A DNA stretch of 64,000 nt from an uncultured Planctomycetota bacterium (GTDB lineage: Bacteria; Planctomycetota; Phycisphaerae; UBA1845; Fen-1342), in NCBI GenBank assembly GCA_900696525.1, contig CAADGL010000007.1, forward strand, positions 186,001 to 250,000, written 5' to 3'. Each line of letters begins with the position of its first letter. Positions within the stretch are counted from its first letter, which is position 1. Under the pieces are notes generated by a model that searched no databases, was not told the origin of the DNA, and saw only the letters and a list, made by a program, of their open reading frames with translations. This document shows positions 27,077 through 35,573 of the stretch, one piece after another. The position numbers were made by a program, and so were the translations under genes.

Positions 27077-28239
27077 GACACGTGTTGTGTGTGCTGCTGC
27101 TGGCGGGCTGCGCGGCGGTCGTATCGGCCGAGGAGAAGCGCGTCACGGTGAAGGCCGAAGGCATCAACCGCGACGACGCGGTCAAGCAGGCGCTGCGCAA
27201 GGCGCTCGAGCAGGGCGCGGGAACGCAGATCGCCTCGTTCTCCAACGTCGAGAACTTCACCCTGATCCGCGACGCGATCTTCAGCCGCGCCTCGGGCATC
27301 GTCAAGGACTACAAGATCGACAAGGAGCAGCCCGGCGCCGGCGGAACCGTCGTCATCACCCTGACGGCAACCGTCAGCACCGACGCCGTCGCCAAGGCCT
27401 GGGGCGAAGTGCAGAACGTGCTCGACCAGCTCGGCCGGCCCACGATCGCCGTCATCATCAATGAGAAGATCGACGGCGTCGTCCAGGACGAGTCGATGGT
27501 CGAGAACAAGCTCAACGACTTCTTCACCCGCCAGGGCTTCATCGTCAAGGACCGCCGCGCCCTCGCCGCCATCGCTCAACGCGAGATGGGAGAGGCCCTC
27601 GAAGCCAACAACGTCGCCAAGATCCAGCGCTTCTCCAAGGACGCCGGCGCCAGCATCTTCATCCACGGCAGCGCCTCCGCCGACCAGGCCGGAATGGAGG
27701 ACCTCTTCGGCATCCCGGCGGCGGCCTACAACTGCTCGGTGCAGGCCTCGGTCTACTACACCGACACCGGTGAGATCGTCGGCAGCAGCGGCATCCCGCA
27801 GACGCGCGGGCTCGTCCGCGGCCGCAAGGAGTTCAACCCCCAGGCCGCCCGAACCGCCCTCGAAAACGCCACCTTCCCTCCCAGCGACCAGATGAACGAC
27901 CGCATCCCAATGGCCCGCGACCTGTACATCAAGGTCATGGAGAAGTGGGCCGAGCAGATCAGCGGCGGCGGCAACATCGAGCTCGAAGTCGAACGCATCG
28001 ACTTCCGAGGCTACGCCGCGCTGAAGAAAGCCCTCGACCAGGAGCTGCGCAAGAACGACGACCAGATCAAGATCGCCGGCGACTTCACCCGCAACACCGC
28101 CCTTTTCCGCATCCGCGGACGCATGACCGCCGAGAACCTCGCGATCCGCCTCACCGATCCGCCGTTCGACGAGTGGATCGACATCCGCGACGTCAAAATG
28201 AACCGCATCCAAGCGGTGGCGAAGGTGACCCAGCCGTAG
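27073..28239 (+). CDS. FlgT/CsgG-like exported protein
   Basis: 388 residues; short signal peptide (MRHVLCVLLLAGCAAVVSAEE), and LAGC may be a lipobox. Residues about 22-112 match the FlgT N-domain style (VTVKAEGINRDDAVKQALRKALE; VVITLTATVSTDAV). Residues about 115-250 look like a CsgG/FlgT middle domain (PTIAVIINEKIDG; FFTRQGFIVKDRRALAAI; IFIHGSASAD; VQASVYYTDTGEIVG). The C-terminal part is another alpha/beta module (IELEVERIDFRGYAALKKAL). ATGA overlap with the preceding gene. An envelope-associated role, perhaps at the flagellar basal body, is inference. Confidence 0.72.
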   Translation: MRHVLCVLLLAGCAAVVSAEEKRVTVKAEGINRDDAVKQALRKALEQGAGTQIASFSNVENFTLIRDAIFSRASGIVKDYKIDKEQPGAGGTVVITLTATVSTDAVAKAWGEVQNVLDQLGRPTIAVIINEKIDGVVQDESMVENKLNDFFTRQGFIVKDRRALAAIAQREMGEALEANNVAKIQRFSKDAGASIFIHGSASADQAGMEDLFGIPAAAYNCSVQASVYYTDTGEIVGSSGIPQTRGLVRGRKEFNPQAARTALENATFPPSDQMNDRIPMARDLYIKVMEKWAEQISGGGNIELEVERIDFRGYAALKKALDQELRKNDDQIKIAGDFTRNTALFRIRGRMTAENLAIRLTDPPFDEWIDIRDVKMNRIQAVAKVTQP

Positions 28240-28277
28240 GGGACACGGGCCGGCGAAGTCTCGCGCCCGGCTGACGC

Positions 28278-29405
28278 TCAGGAGTGCGCGCCGACAGTCT
28301 GCTCGATCGTCGCGCGCTTGCGCTCCAGGTCCGCCAGCAGCTCCTCGAATGAGTCGGCGAACGACTTGACGCCCTCGCGGAGCAACTGGTCCGTCACCTG
28401 GTCCATGTCGATTCCCAGCTCGCCCAGGCGCCGCACGTGCGCCACCGCCAGGTCCACGTCCCGGTCGATCGTCCGCTGCGGCCGCCCGTGGTCGATGATC
28501 GCCGCCCACGTCCCTGGCGGTACCGTGTTCACCGTCTCCGGACCGATCAGCTCGTCCACGTACATCGTGTCCGGATACTCCGGGTTCTTCGTGCTCGTGC
28601 TCGCCCACAGCGGACGCTGAACCCGCGCCCCGGCGGCCCGCAGCGCGGCGAACCGCGGCGAGCCGAAGACGTCCTGGAACCTCGAATACGCGATCCGGGC
28701 GTTGGCGATGGCCGCCTTGCCCATCAACGCGCGCGCTTCGGGCGTGGTCTCTGCCTTGGCCGCCAGCAACTTGTCGACCAGCGAATCGACCCGGCTGACG
28801 AAGAACGACGCCACCGAGGCCACGAGCCCGACGGGCTTTCGGGCCGCGACCAGCTTCTCCAGACCCGCCAGGTGCGCCTCCATCACCTTCTCGTACATGC
28901 GGATCGAGAAGATCAGCGTGACGTTCACGTTGATCCCCTCCGACAGCAGCGTCGTGATCGCCGGCAGCCCCTCCACCGTCGCCGGAACCTTGATCATCAC
29001 GTTCGGCCGACCGATCGCGCCGAAGAGCCGCCGGCCCTCCGCCACCGTCCCCGCGGTGTCGTGCGCCAGCTTCGGGCTCACCTCGATGCTCACGTAGCCG
29101 TCGCGCCCGTGCGTGTCGTTGTACACCCCGCGAAGCTGGTCCGCGGCCCGCCCGACGTCCTCGACCGCGAGCGCCTCGTAGATCGCCGGCGTCTTCAGCC
29201 CGCGATGAACCAGCTCGCGTATCTGACGGTCGTACTCGTGGCCCGTCGCGATCGACTTCTGGAAAATCGTCGGGTTCGAGGTCATGCCGGTCAGCCCGGC
29301 ATCGATCATCCGCCGCAGGTCCCCGCCCCCGAGCAGCTCCCGGCTGATGAAATCGAGCCAGATCGCCTGGCCGAGCCTGTTGATCTCGCGGATGCGGTCC
29401 GACAT
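28278..29405 (-). CDS. tal: Transaldolase
   Basis: 375 residues of the TalB-like/bacterial long transaldolase type (non-oxidative pentose phosphate pathway). Motifs: MTSNPTIFQKSI, EVSPKLAHDTAGT, the Schiff-base Lys in NVMIKVPATVEGLPA, VNVTLIFSIRMYEKVMEAHL, and WASTSTKNPEYPDTMYVDELIGPETVNT. ATG 29405 has GAGGAG upstream. Convergent to the LPP20/FlgT-like operon. Works with the rpiB-pgi-gnd-zwf set 7 kb away. Confidence 0.94.
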   Translation of the reverse strand: MSDRIREINRLGQAIWLDFISRELLGGGDLRRMIDAGLTGMTSNPTIFQKSIATGHEYDRQIRELVHRGLKTPAIYEALAVEDVGRAADQLRGVYNDTHGRDGYVSIEVSPKLAHDTAGTVAEGRRLFGAIGRPNVMIKVPATVEGLPAITTLLSEGINVNVTLIFSIRMYEKVMEAHLAGLEKLVAARKPVGLVASVASFFVSRVDSLVDKLLAAKAETTPEARALMGKAAIANARIAYSRFQDVFGSPRFAALRAAGARVQRPLWASTSTKNPEYPDTMYVDELIGPETVNTVPPGTWAAIIDHGRPQRTIDRDVDLAVAHVRRLGELGIDMDQVTDQLLREGVKSFADSFEELLADLERKRATIEQTVGAHS

Positions 29406-29468
29406 GGGGACTCCTCGTTCAGCAGGTCGCTGTCTGGGTGCGTATGGCTTCGTGAGCCGGCCGCGCCT

Positions 29469-29474
29469 ATTGTA
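29469..29474 (-). promoter_or_regulatory. -10 box TACAAT before tal
   Basis: Minus-strand TACAAT about 64 bases before the tal ATG; no clear -35. Confidence 0.35.
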
Positions 29475-29677
29475 TCGTCGGCGTCCGACGGGGGCGATAA
29501 CCCCGCTCGGCGAATCGCCGACGGCGCCGCCGAGCTGGTGCTTGCCCTGTTGGCGCCTCCCACTGGGCCCGGGAGGCGTCTTTCGACGCACGGCTGGGCG
29601 CGGGATGCGACCGGCCGCATAATCCGGCGCTGGGCGCGCCGGTGGAGATCCGCAGCCCCCATTTGGAGCAACCACTC

Positions 29678-30145
29678 ATGGAAATGCCGTCACGACCGAG
29701 TTGGTGGGCGCGCAACTGGATCTGGTTCATCCCGGTTACGGTCATCGGGCTCTTCGTGATGTGCGCCGGCTGCTTCGGCGGCATCTTCTACATCGCGATC
29801 ACCGCTATCAAGGCCTCGACGCCTTACAAGGACGCACTGGCCTACGTCTCCGCCGACGCCGACGTCGCCGCCGCCCTGGGCAGCCCGATCAAGGCCGATT
29901 GGTGGGCGTTCGGCAGCGTCTCGGAGGGCACGGCGGGCGGACGGGCCGAGTTGATCTTCGGCGTCAGCGGACCCAACGGCAGCGGCGTTGTCGAGGCGCT
30001 ATCCGAGAAACAGGGCGGAACGTGGGTTTTCAAGCACATGTCCGTCCAACCTACGGCGGGCGGGCCGACCATCGAGCTGGTCGCCCAGCCTGATGAATCC
30101 GGTGGCAGCCACGGCGGGGATGACGACAGTGACGGGAGCTCCTAG
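29678..30145 (+). CDS. Coa1-like (cytochrome oxidase assembly protein 1) membrane protein
   Basis: 155 residues with one N-terminal membrane helix (WFIPVTVIGLFVMCAGCFGGIFYIAI). The following segment TPYKDALAYVSADADVAAALGSPIKADWWAFGSV is typical of the Coa1/DUF1783 family, with the VAAALGSPI motif, then a beta-domain GRAELIFGVSG and an acidic Gly/Ser/Asp tail. Role in cytochrome oxidase assembly is family-based inference. Its last 26 bases overlap the chosen gmk start. Confidence 0.76.
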   Translation: MEMPSRPSWWARNWIWFIPVTVIGLFVMCAGCFGGIFYIAITAIKASTPYKDALAYVSADADVAAALGSPIKADWWAFGSVSEGTAGGRAELIFGVSGPNGSGVVEALSEKQGGTWVFKHMSVQPTAGGPTIELVAQPDESGGSHGGDDDSDGSS

Positions 30146-30734
30146 CCGCGCCCCGGCCGGCGGCGTGGGCAAACTGGTCGTGATCAGCGGCCCCTCCGGG
30201 GCCGGCAAGACCTCGATCTGCCGCGAGCTCCTGAAGCGCATTCCCAACGCCGTCTGGTCCGTTTCGGCCACGACGCGGCCGATCCGGGCCGGCGAAGTCG
30301 ACGGCGAGAGCTACCATTTCATCAGCCGCGACCGGTTCCTGGACATGCTGGAGTGCGGTGAGCTGCTCGAGCACGCCGAGTACCTTGGCCACCTCTACGG
30401 CACGCCACGGAAACCGGTTGAGGAGGCCATAGCCGCCGGACGGGTGATCATCCTGGAAATCGACGTCCAGGGCGGGGCCCAGGTGGCCCGGCGAATTCCA
30501 GACTCGATCCGCATCTTTGTGCTGCCACCGACGATGGAGACCTTGCGGGCTCGACTGGAGGGCCGGCGGTCAGAGTCGGCGGAGCTTCAGGCCCGGCGGC
30601 TGGCGGAGGCGGACGGGGAGATCGGCTTCGCCCGAAGCGAGGGCTGCTATACTTTCTTCATTACAAACGATATACTGAACGATTCGGTTGACCAGGTAAT
30701 CGACATCATCCGCAAGGAGACGGCGTCCGCATGA
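30120..30734 (+). CDS. gmk: Guanylate kinase
   Basis: 204 residues. P-loop ISGPSGAGKTSICRELL; SVSATTRPIRAGEVDGESYHFISRDRFLDM (GMP site), ELLEHAEYLGHLYGTPRKPVEEAI, ILEIDVQGGAQV, IFVLPPTMETLRARLEGR. ATG 30120 overlaps the end of the Coa1-like gene; a GTG at 30165-30168 region is an alternative close to the P-loop. Its stop overlaps rpoZ (ATGA). The gmk-rpoZ-coaBC order is common in bacteria. Confidence 0.95.
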   Translation: MTTVTGAPSRAPAGGVGKLVVISGPSGAGKTSICRELLKRIPNAVWSVSATTRPIRAGEVDGESYHFISRDRFLDMLECGELLEHAEYLGHLYGTPRKPVEEAIAAGRVIILEIDVQGGAQVARRIPDSIRIFVLPPTMETLRARLEGRRSESAELQARRLAEADGEIGFARSEGCYTFFITNDILNDSVDQVIDIIRKETASA

Positions 30735-30964
30735 TCGAAGGACTGAAGGGCGACGAGATCATCAACCGCGTGGGCGGCCGCTTCCGTCTGACCGCGCTGA
30801 TTCAGCGCCGCTGGCTCGAACTGCTCCAGGGCGCCCGGCCCATGGTGGACCCCGCCGGCCTGACCGAGATGGAGGTCGTCGTCGAGGAGATCCTCCAGGG
30901 GAAGGTCGTCATCGACTACGAGGCTTCCGGCCTTGCCAAGCCCGACGCCCAACGCGCCAAGTAG
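30731..30964 (+). CDS. rpoZ: RNA polymerase omega subunit
   Basis: 77 residues. Core omega signature: DEIINRVGGRFRLTALIQRRWLELLQGARP. The second half is short and acidic (TEMEVVVEEILQGKVVIDYE). The ATG overlaps the gmk stop (ATGA), which with its position before coaC supports the assignment. Confidence 0.85.
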   Translation: MIEGLKGDEIINRVGGRFRLTALIQRRWLELLQGARPMVDPAGLTEMEVVVEEILQGKVVIDYEASGLAKPDAQRAK

Positions 30965-31559
30965 TCACCCGCCTTCGACGCTGGCGCTCGACGGCTACGA
31001 AGTCCTGCTTTGCGTCTGCGGCGGCATCGCCGCGTATAAGAGCGCGGCGCTCGCCTCGCGGCTCGTGCAGGACGGGTGCGGCGTGACGGTGGCGATGACG
31101 CGCGCGGCGCGGCACTTCGTCGGGCCGTTGACGTTCCGGGCGCTGACGGGCCGGCCCGTGCACGCGAGTCTTTTCAGCCCGGCCGATGGGGCTGACATCC
31201 AGCATCTGCGGCTCAGCGAGCTGGCCGACCTGATCGTCGTCGCGCCGGCCACCGCCAGCGTGATGGCCAAGACCGCCGCCGGCCTGGCCGACGACCTCGT
31301 GAGCTGCCTGCTCATCGGGGCCGACTGCCCCGTGCTGATGGCCCCGGCGATGAACACGCGCATGTGGGCGCACCCGGCTGTGCAGCGCAACGTCGCGTTC
31401 CTGCGCGAGATGGGCGTGCACATGCTCGGCCCGGAGAGCGGCTGGCAGGCCTGTCGCGCCGTCGGACCGGGCCGCATGAGCGAGCCGGAGCGGCTCGCGC
31501 AGACCGTCCGTGACATGCTGCTCGCGCGGCCGGCCAGACGCGGCCGCCCCAGGGAGTGA
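30933..31559 (+). CDS. coaC: Phosphopantothenoylcysteine decarboxylase (CoaC domain only)
   Basis: 208 residues of the HFCD flavoprotein family. VLLCVCGGIAAYKSAALASRL (FMN fold), active-site His in DIQHLRLSELADLIVVAPATA, the signature PAMNTRMW, and a Cys in QACRAVGPGRMSEPE. The second, CoaB (phosphopantothenate-cysteine ligase), domain usually fused to it is missing; the next gene is DUF3467. The only in-frame start is TTG 30933, overlapping rpoZ by 32 bases. CoaB must be encoded elsewhere. Confidence 0.88.
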   Translation: MPSPTPNAPSSHPPSTLALDGYEVLLCVCGGIAAYKSAALASRLVQDGCGVTVAMTRAARHFVGPLTFRALTGRPVHASLFSPADGADIQHLRLSELADLIVVAPATASVMAKTAAGLADDLVSCLLIGADCPVLMAPAMNTRMWAHPAVQRNVAFLREMGVHMLGPESGWQACRAVGPGRMSEPERLAQTVRDMLLARPARRGRPRE

Positions 31560-31576
31560 TTCCATCACGGTGCGGC

Positions 31577-31605
31577 TTGTCCCATGCCCACGCCGCGCCT
31601 ACAGT
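31577..31605 (+). promoter_or_regulatory. Promoter of DUF3467 gene
   Basis: TTGTCC (31577-31582), 17-base spacer, TACAGT (31600-31605), just after the coaC stop; leader about 26 bases. Confidence 0.42.
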
Positions 31606-31637
31606 CTTGCCCAGGACAGGGCAAGCGGGAGGGTGCC

Positions 31638-31961
31638 ATGTTGTTTGACGACGACGGTTCGATCAACAAGCCGCAACAGCCGCAGCAGCAGCAGATTCAC
31701 CTCGACGCGTCTCAGATGCAGACCGTCTACGCCAACTTCTTCGCCCTTTCTGGCGCGGCCGACGAGGTGACCTGCTATCTCGGCACGAACATGCAGTTGC
31801 CCGGCATGAAAGCGCCGGCCATCCGCCTATCTCATCGTCTGATTCTCCTGCCCGCAAACGCCAAGCGGCTGATGCTGGCCCTGCAACAGACGGTCAAGGC
31901 GCACGAGGATCGCTTCGGACCGATCGAGATCCCCCCGCCGCCCAGGCCCCCGGTGACGTAG
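31638..31961 (+). CDS. DUF3467 protein
   Basis: 107 residues from ATG 31638 (GGGAGGG upstream). After a Gln-rich N-terminus the family core is present: VYANFFALSGAADEVTCYLG, a RLSHRLILLPANAKRLMLALQQTVKAHEDRFG segment, and a Pro-rich tail. DUF3467 is common in planctomycetes; function unknown. Confidence 0.78.
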   Translation: MLFDDDGSINKPQQPQQQQIHLDASQMQTVYANFFALSGAADEVTCYLGTNMQLPGMKAPAIRLSHRLILLPANAKRLMLALQQTVKAHEDRFGPIEIPPPPRPPVT

Positions 31962-32000
31962 GCCGAGGCCGTCACGGCTTTCGGCCACGAGACCAGCCCC

Positions 32001-33296
32001 ATGCTGATTCGTACGCTGCTGTCGCGCGAGCTCATCCTGCTGGGCCTGGCCGATCTGCGCGCCCACAAGCTGCGCAGCCTGCTGACCGCGCTTGGGATGA
32101 TCTTCGGCGTCGGAGCCGTGGTCTGCATGCTGAGCATCGGCGAAGGCGCGTCGGCCGAGCAGCTCGAGAGCATCCGCCTGCTCGGTAGCCAGAACATCAT
32201 CCTGCGCAGCATCGAGCCCCCCGCCTCGCAGGAGGCCCGCTCGCAGAACCAGTCGGTGAAGGAATACGGGCTGAAACGCGCCGACGTCGAGCGGCTGGCC
32301 TCGCTGCCCCACGTGCGCGACGTCGTGCTGCTGCGCGAGGTGGCCGAGACCATCGAGCTCGGCTCGCGAAAGTTCGAGGGCGTCGTCGTCGGAACCACCG
32401 AGAACATCTTCGACGTCGTCAACATCGAGGTGGCCCGCGGACGCCCGCTCTCCGAGGCCGACTCCACGCTCGGACACAAGGTCTGCGTCATCGGCAGCCA
32501 CGTCGCCGAAGCCCTCTTCCCCGGCGAGGACCCGCTCGGCCGCACGATCAACGTCGTCTCCATCTCCACCGGGCCCATTCCCTACGCCATCGTCGGCGTG
32601 CTCAGGAGCGTCACCACCGCCGGCAATCCCGCCAAGGGCCTCGGCGCCAGAAACGTCAACAACGACGTGTACATCCCCCTCGCGACCGTCGACCTGCGCT
32701 ACGGTGACCTGCGCGTGAAGTGGGGCCGCGGCACACGCGACATCCGCCGCGTTCAGTTCAGCGACGTCTACCTCGCGATCGACCAGCAGGATCAGGTGCT
32801 GGAGCTCTCGAAGCTCGTGGACGCCGCGCTCTCGCACGAGCGTAAAGAGCGCGACTTCACCATCACCGTTCCGCTCGAACTCCTCCAGCAGGCCGAGCAG
32901 GCCAAACGCCTCTGGCAGACCGTCCTCGGCAGCATCGCCGGCATCTCCCTCGTCGTCGGCGGCATCGGCATCATGAACATCATGCTCGCGTCGGTGACGG
33001 AACGCACGCGCGAGATCGGCATCCGCCGCGCGCTCGGGGCGAAACGCTACCACATCACGGCGCAGTTCCTCGTCGAGACCGTGCTCCTCAGCGTCTCCGG
33101 CGGCGTGATCGGGATCCTCGTCGGCATCCTGTTCGCCCTCCTCGTGACCGTCTACTCCGGCTTTCCAACGATCATCGCCTGGTGGGGCGTGCTGCTGAGC
33201 TTCCTCGTCTCCGCCATTGTGGGGATTTCGTTCGGGTTGTATCCGGCGCGGGCCGCCGCCGCGCTCGATCCGATCGAAGCGTTAAGACACGAATAA
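32001..33296 (+). CDS. MacB/FtsX-type ABC transporter permease
   Basis: 431 residues. N-terminal helix (KLRSLLTALGMIFGVGAVVCML), a large periplasmic MacB-core domain (about residues 50-290) and three C-terminal helices of the FtsX domain with the signature GGIGIMNIMLASVTERTREIGIRRALGAKR. It would export a substrate or transmit mechanical force with an ATPase and an RND-like adaptor; neither is adjacent, so the partner ATPase is encoded elsewhere. Confidence 0.86.
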   Translation: MLIRTLLSRELILLGLADLRAHKLRSLLTALGMIFGVGAVVCMLSIGEGASAEQLESIRLLGSQNIILRSIEPPASQEARSQNQSVKEYGLKRADVERLASLPHVRDVVLLREVAETIELGSRKFEGVVVGTTENIFDVVNIEVARGRPLSEADSTLGHKVCVIGSHVAEALFPGEDPLGRTINVVSISTGPIPYAIVGVLRSVTTAGNPAKGLGARNVNNDVYIPLATVDLRYGDLRVKWGRGTRDIRRVQFSDVYLAIDQQDQVLELSKLVDAALSHERKERDFTITVPLELLQQAEQAKRLWQTVLGSIAGISLVVGGIGIMNIMLASVTERTREIGIRRALGAKRYHITAQFLVETVLLSVSGGVIGILVGILFALLVTVYSGFPTIIAWWGVLLSFLVSAIVGISFGLYPARAAAALDPIEALRHE

Positions 33297-33358
33297 CGCA
33301 CATTTTATGTGAATCCCGGCAATTTGCGCAGAAATTACGCGCGAAACTTGACCTGAGC

Positions 33359-33387
33359 TTGCTCCCCACCTTGGCATACGTTATACT
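33359..33387 (+). promoter_or_regulatory. Promoter of sigma factor gene
   Basis: TTGCTC (33359-33364), 17-base spacer, TATACT (33382-33387). The leader to ATG 33591 is about 200 bases, long for this genome, leaving room for leader regulation. Confidence 0.5.
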
Positions 33388-33590
33388 TCGTGAGTTACGG
33401 CTCCCCCCGTAGCTGTTGCCGGGTGACCGCTGGCTGCTCCCCGCCAGTGCCGGCGTTGCAGCTCAAGACTGTTTGGCTGTGTGAGGCCGGATTGCGCACG
33501 ATTCGTCGCGCTTCGCTCGCTTGCGGCGCGCCTGCGCAGATCGCGGCCTGTTGTTCGGTCATGCTTTGTCGTATGCAGGGGAACGATAGC

Positions 33591-34607
33591 ATGCTCGCTT
33601 CGCAGCAATCCGTTGCCGCTCCGGACGCCGCCGCGCCGGCCACCGTCGTCCGCAAGCACGAACCCACCGCCGGTCCACCCGCCGAAGCCGTCCTGCGCTC
33701 GCTCGACGCCTTCAAGCGGCGCCGGCTCCAGATTCGGCTGGGCGAAACCGCCGAGTACGTCTACGACCCGCTGTTTGAGCAGCCCGATTGCGAGCTGCGG
33801 CTGCTCGGGCCGATGCCGCCGGGCCCGGCCCCCGCGCGTCCGCGGCGGCGCTCGCGCAGCAGCGACGACAGCGGGGTCGACCTGTTGGCGCCCGCGCCGC
33901 GGGGCTCGCTGACGTCCGAGCAGGAACGGCACCTGTTCCTGCGGCTGAACTACGCGCGCTATCGGCTCTTCACGATCCTCGAGCGCAACCAGGCGCGGCC
34001 GCTGGGCGCCGAGGACGTGCGCGAGCTGCTGAAATGGGACACGCTGATCGAGGACACGCGCAACGAGATCGTGCGCTACAACGTCCCGCTCGTGCTGGCC
34101 ATGGCCAAGCGCACCAAGATCACCGGCGTGGATCACTCCGACCTGATCAGCGAGGGCAACCTGGCGCTGTTGCGCAGCGTCGACAAGTTCGACACCGCGC
34201 GCGGCTTCAAGTTCAGCACCTACGCCTGCCGCGCGATCCTGAAGAGCTTCTCCCGCGTTGCCACGCGGACCGCCCGCTACCGCGGGCATTTCCCGACCGA
34301 GTTCGACCCGACACTCGAAAAGAGCAATCACCAGGACGAGCGACGCCGAGTCATTGAGGATGCGTGCGTGAACGAGCTCCGAGCCATTCTGGGCAGCAAT
34401 GTCGCCAACCTCAACGAAGTGGAGAAGCAGGTCATTCTGGCTCGCTTCGCCATCGACCCGACGGACACGGAGGATCCGCCCAGGGCCAAGACCCTGGAAC
34501 AGGTGGGCGAGATGATCGGCGTCACGAAGGAGCGCGTACGCCAGATTCAGAACAAGGCCCTCAACAAGCTGAAGACCCTGCTCGAAGACGGCGTGCTGGC
34601 GCTGTAA
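33591..34607 (+). CDS. Sigma-70 family RNA polymerase sigma factor
   Basis: 338 residues from ATG 33591 (AGGGGA eight bases upstream). The N-terminal 100 residues are not conserved. Region 2 is clear: YNVPLVLAMAKRTKITGVDHSDLISEGNLALLRSVDKFDTARGFKFSTYA (with -10 recognition helix), and region 4 carries the -35 helix-turn-helix TLEQVGEMIGVTKERVRQIQNKALNKLKTLL. Region 3 is short. It resembles primary-like/group 2-3 sigma factors of planctomycetes. Longer starts at 33561 and 33573 exist. Confidence 0.88.
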   Translation: MLASQQSVAAPDAAAPATVVRKHEPTAGPPAEAVLRSLDAFKRRRLQIRLGETAEYVYDPLFEQPDCELRLLGPMPPGPAPARPRRRSRSSDDSGVDLLAPAPRGSLTSEQERHLFLRLNYARYRLFTILERNQARPLGAEDVRELLKWDTLIEDTRNEIVRYNVPLVLAMAKRTKITGVDHSDLISEGNLALLRSVDKFDTARGFKFSTYACRAILKSFSRVATRTARYRGHFPTEFDPTLEKSNHQDERRRVIEDACVNELRAILGSNVANLNEVEKQVILARFAIDPTDTEDPPRAKTLEQVGEMIGVTKERVRQIQNKALNKLKTLLEDGVLAL

Positions 34608-34643
34608 CCCCGCGGCCCCCGCTTCGACCCGGTCTGCCGACGG

Positions 34644-35477
34644 TCAAAAGGCCGTGGACAGTCCGCTGCTGCGCGGCAGCCCGGGTGCGCTGCGCAATCC
34701 TGCGATGCGCCGCCCGCGCCAGCCCCTCAACTTCACCACGCCAACAAGCGCCAGCGGTATCAGCCCCATCCCGGGCTCGGGGATCGGCGTGTATTCCACC
34801 GTCAGTCGCGGGCGCAGCTCCGCGTTCGGCTCGTTGCGCGTGGAGAAGCGCTTGGCTGTGCCGCCGGAAGCCTCGTTGCCGATCACGATCCAGCCGAAGC
34901 TCGCGCCCGGATCATCCAGGAACCCCTGCACGTCGGCGACCAGCGCCGCCGTCGACGGCCACGTGTAGACGCCCGGACCGCCGACCGTTGTCTGGCTGCT
35001 GGCAAGCCCGGCGAAGTCGCCGCCCGCAACGCCCCAAGCCTCCGTGGCGAAGAAGCGGTGCAGCCAGGTGGCGTCGCCAGGCGCTGCGGGCCCGCCGCCG
35101 CCCTGGTTGCCCCCCGCCAGCGACGCTCCCTCGCCCCAGTCCGCGGTCAGCCGGTGCAGCGCGACAACCTGCTCCCCCACGTTCGACCCGCTCTCGGTCA
35201 GCGTCAACGTCACCGCGTCGATCGTCGCTCCTGCGGGTATCGCAGCCGCGACATCAAACGCCAGAACCGCCCGCCGGACCGAGTTGCTCGGCGCCGAGTT
35301 CCGCCCGGCGAACATGGCGCTGCCCAACCCGTTGCTCAACGCGCCGTTCGGGTCTTCGTAGAGCGTGTTGTCCTTGCTCGGCGTGAGCACCACCAGCTCG
35401 CCCGCCGCCGCCGCGGCGCCGCCCCCCACCGCCAGCAACAGCGCAGCCGCCACAACCGTGCATCGCCGCTTCACCAT
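34644..35477 (-). CDS. PEP-CTERM protein with DNRLRE-like domain
   Basis: 277 residues. Signal peptide (AAALLLAVGGGAAAAAG); a beta-sandwich of the DNRLRE type (SKDNTLYEDPNG; RAVLAFDVAAAIPAGATIDA; ATWLHRF); and a C-terminal sorting signal: IPEP, a hydrophobic helix (LIPLALVGVVKL) and a basic cluster RGWRGRR. Such proteins are processed by exosortase. About 20 extra residues follow the Arg cluster, which is unusual because the motif normally ends the protein. Confidence 0.82.
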   Translation of the reverse strand: MVKRRCTVVAAALLLAVGGGAAAAAGELVVLTPSKDNTLYEDPNGALSNGLGSAMFAGRNSAPSNSVRRAVLAFDVAAAIPAGATIDAVTLTLTESGSNVGEQVVALHRLTADWGEGASLAGGNQGGGGPAAPGDATWLHRFFATEAWGVAGGDFAGLASSQTTVGGPGVYTWPSTAALVADVQGFLDDPGASFGWIVIGNEASGGTAKRFSTRNEPNAELRPRLTVEYTPIPEPGMGLIPLALVGVVKLRGWRGRRIAGLRSAPGLPRSSGLSTAF

Positions 35478-35543
35478 TCCCCTCCTCCGGAATCAAGCGC
35501 GCGCGGCGCGGCGGTGCTGCCGCCCTCTCGTCGCGCTAGCCCA

Positions 35544-35573
35544 AGCCTAGTTCAAGCAACGCCGCCAGGTCAA
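35544..35573 (-). promoter_or_regulatory. Candidate promoter of PEP-CTERM gene
   Basis: Minus strand TTGACC (35573-35568), 18-base spacer, TAGGCT (35549-35544). The -10 is weak. The rest of 35478-35759 shows no gene. Confidence 0.33.
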
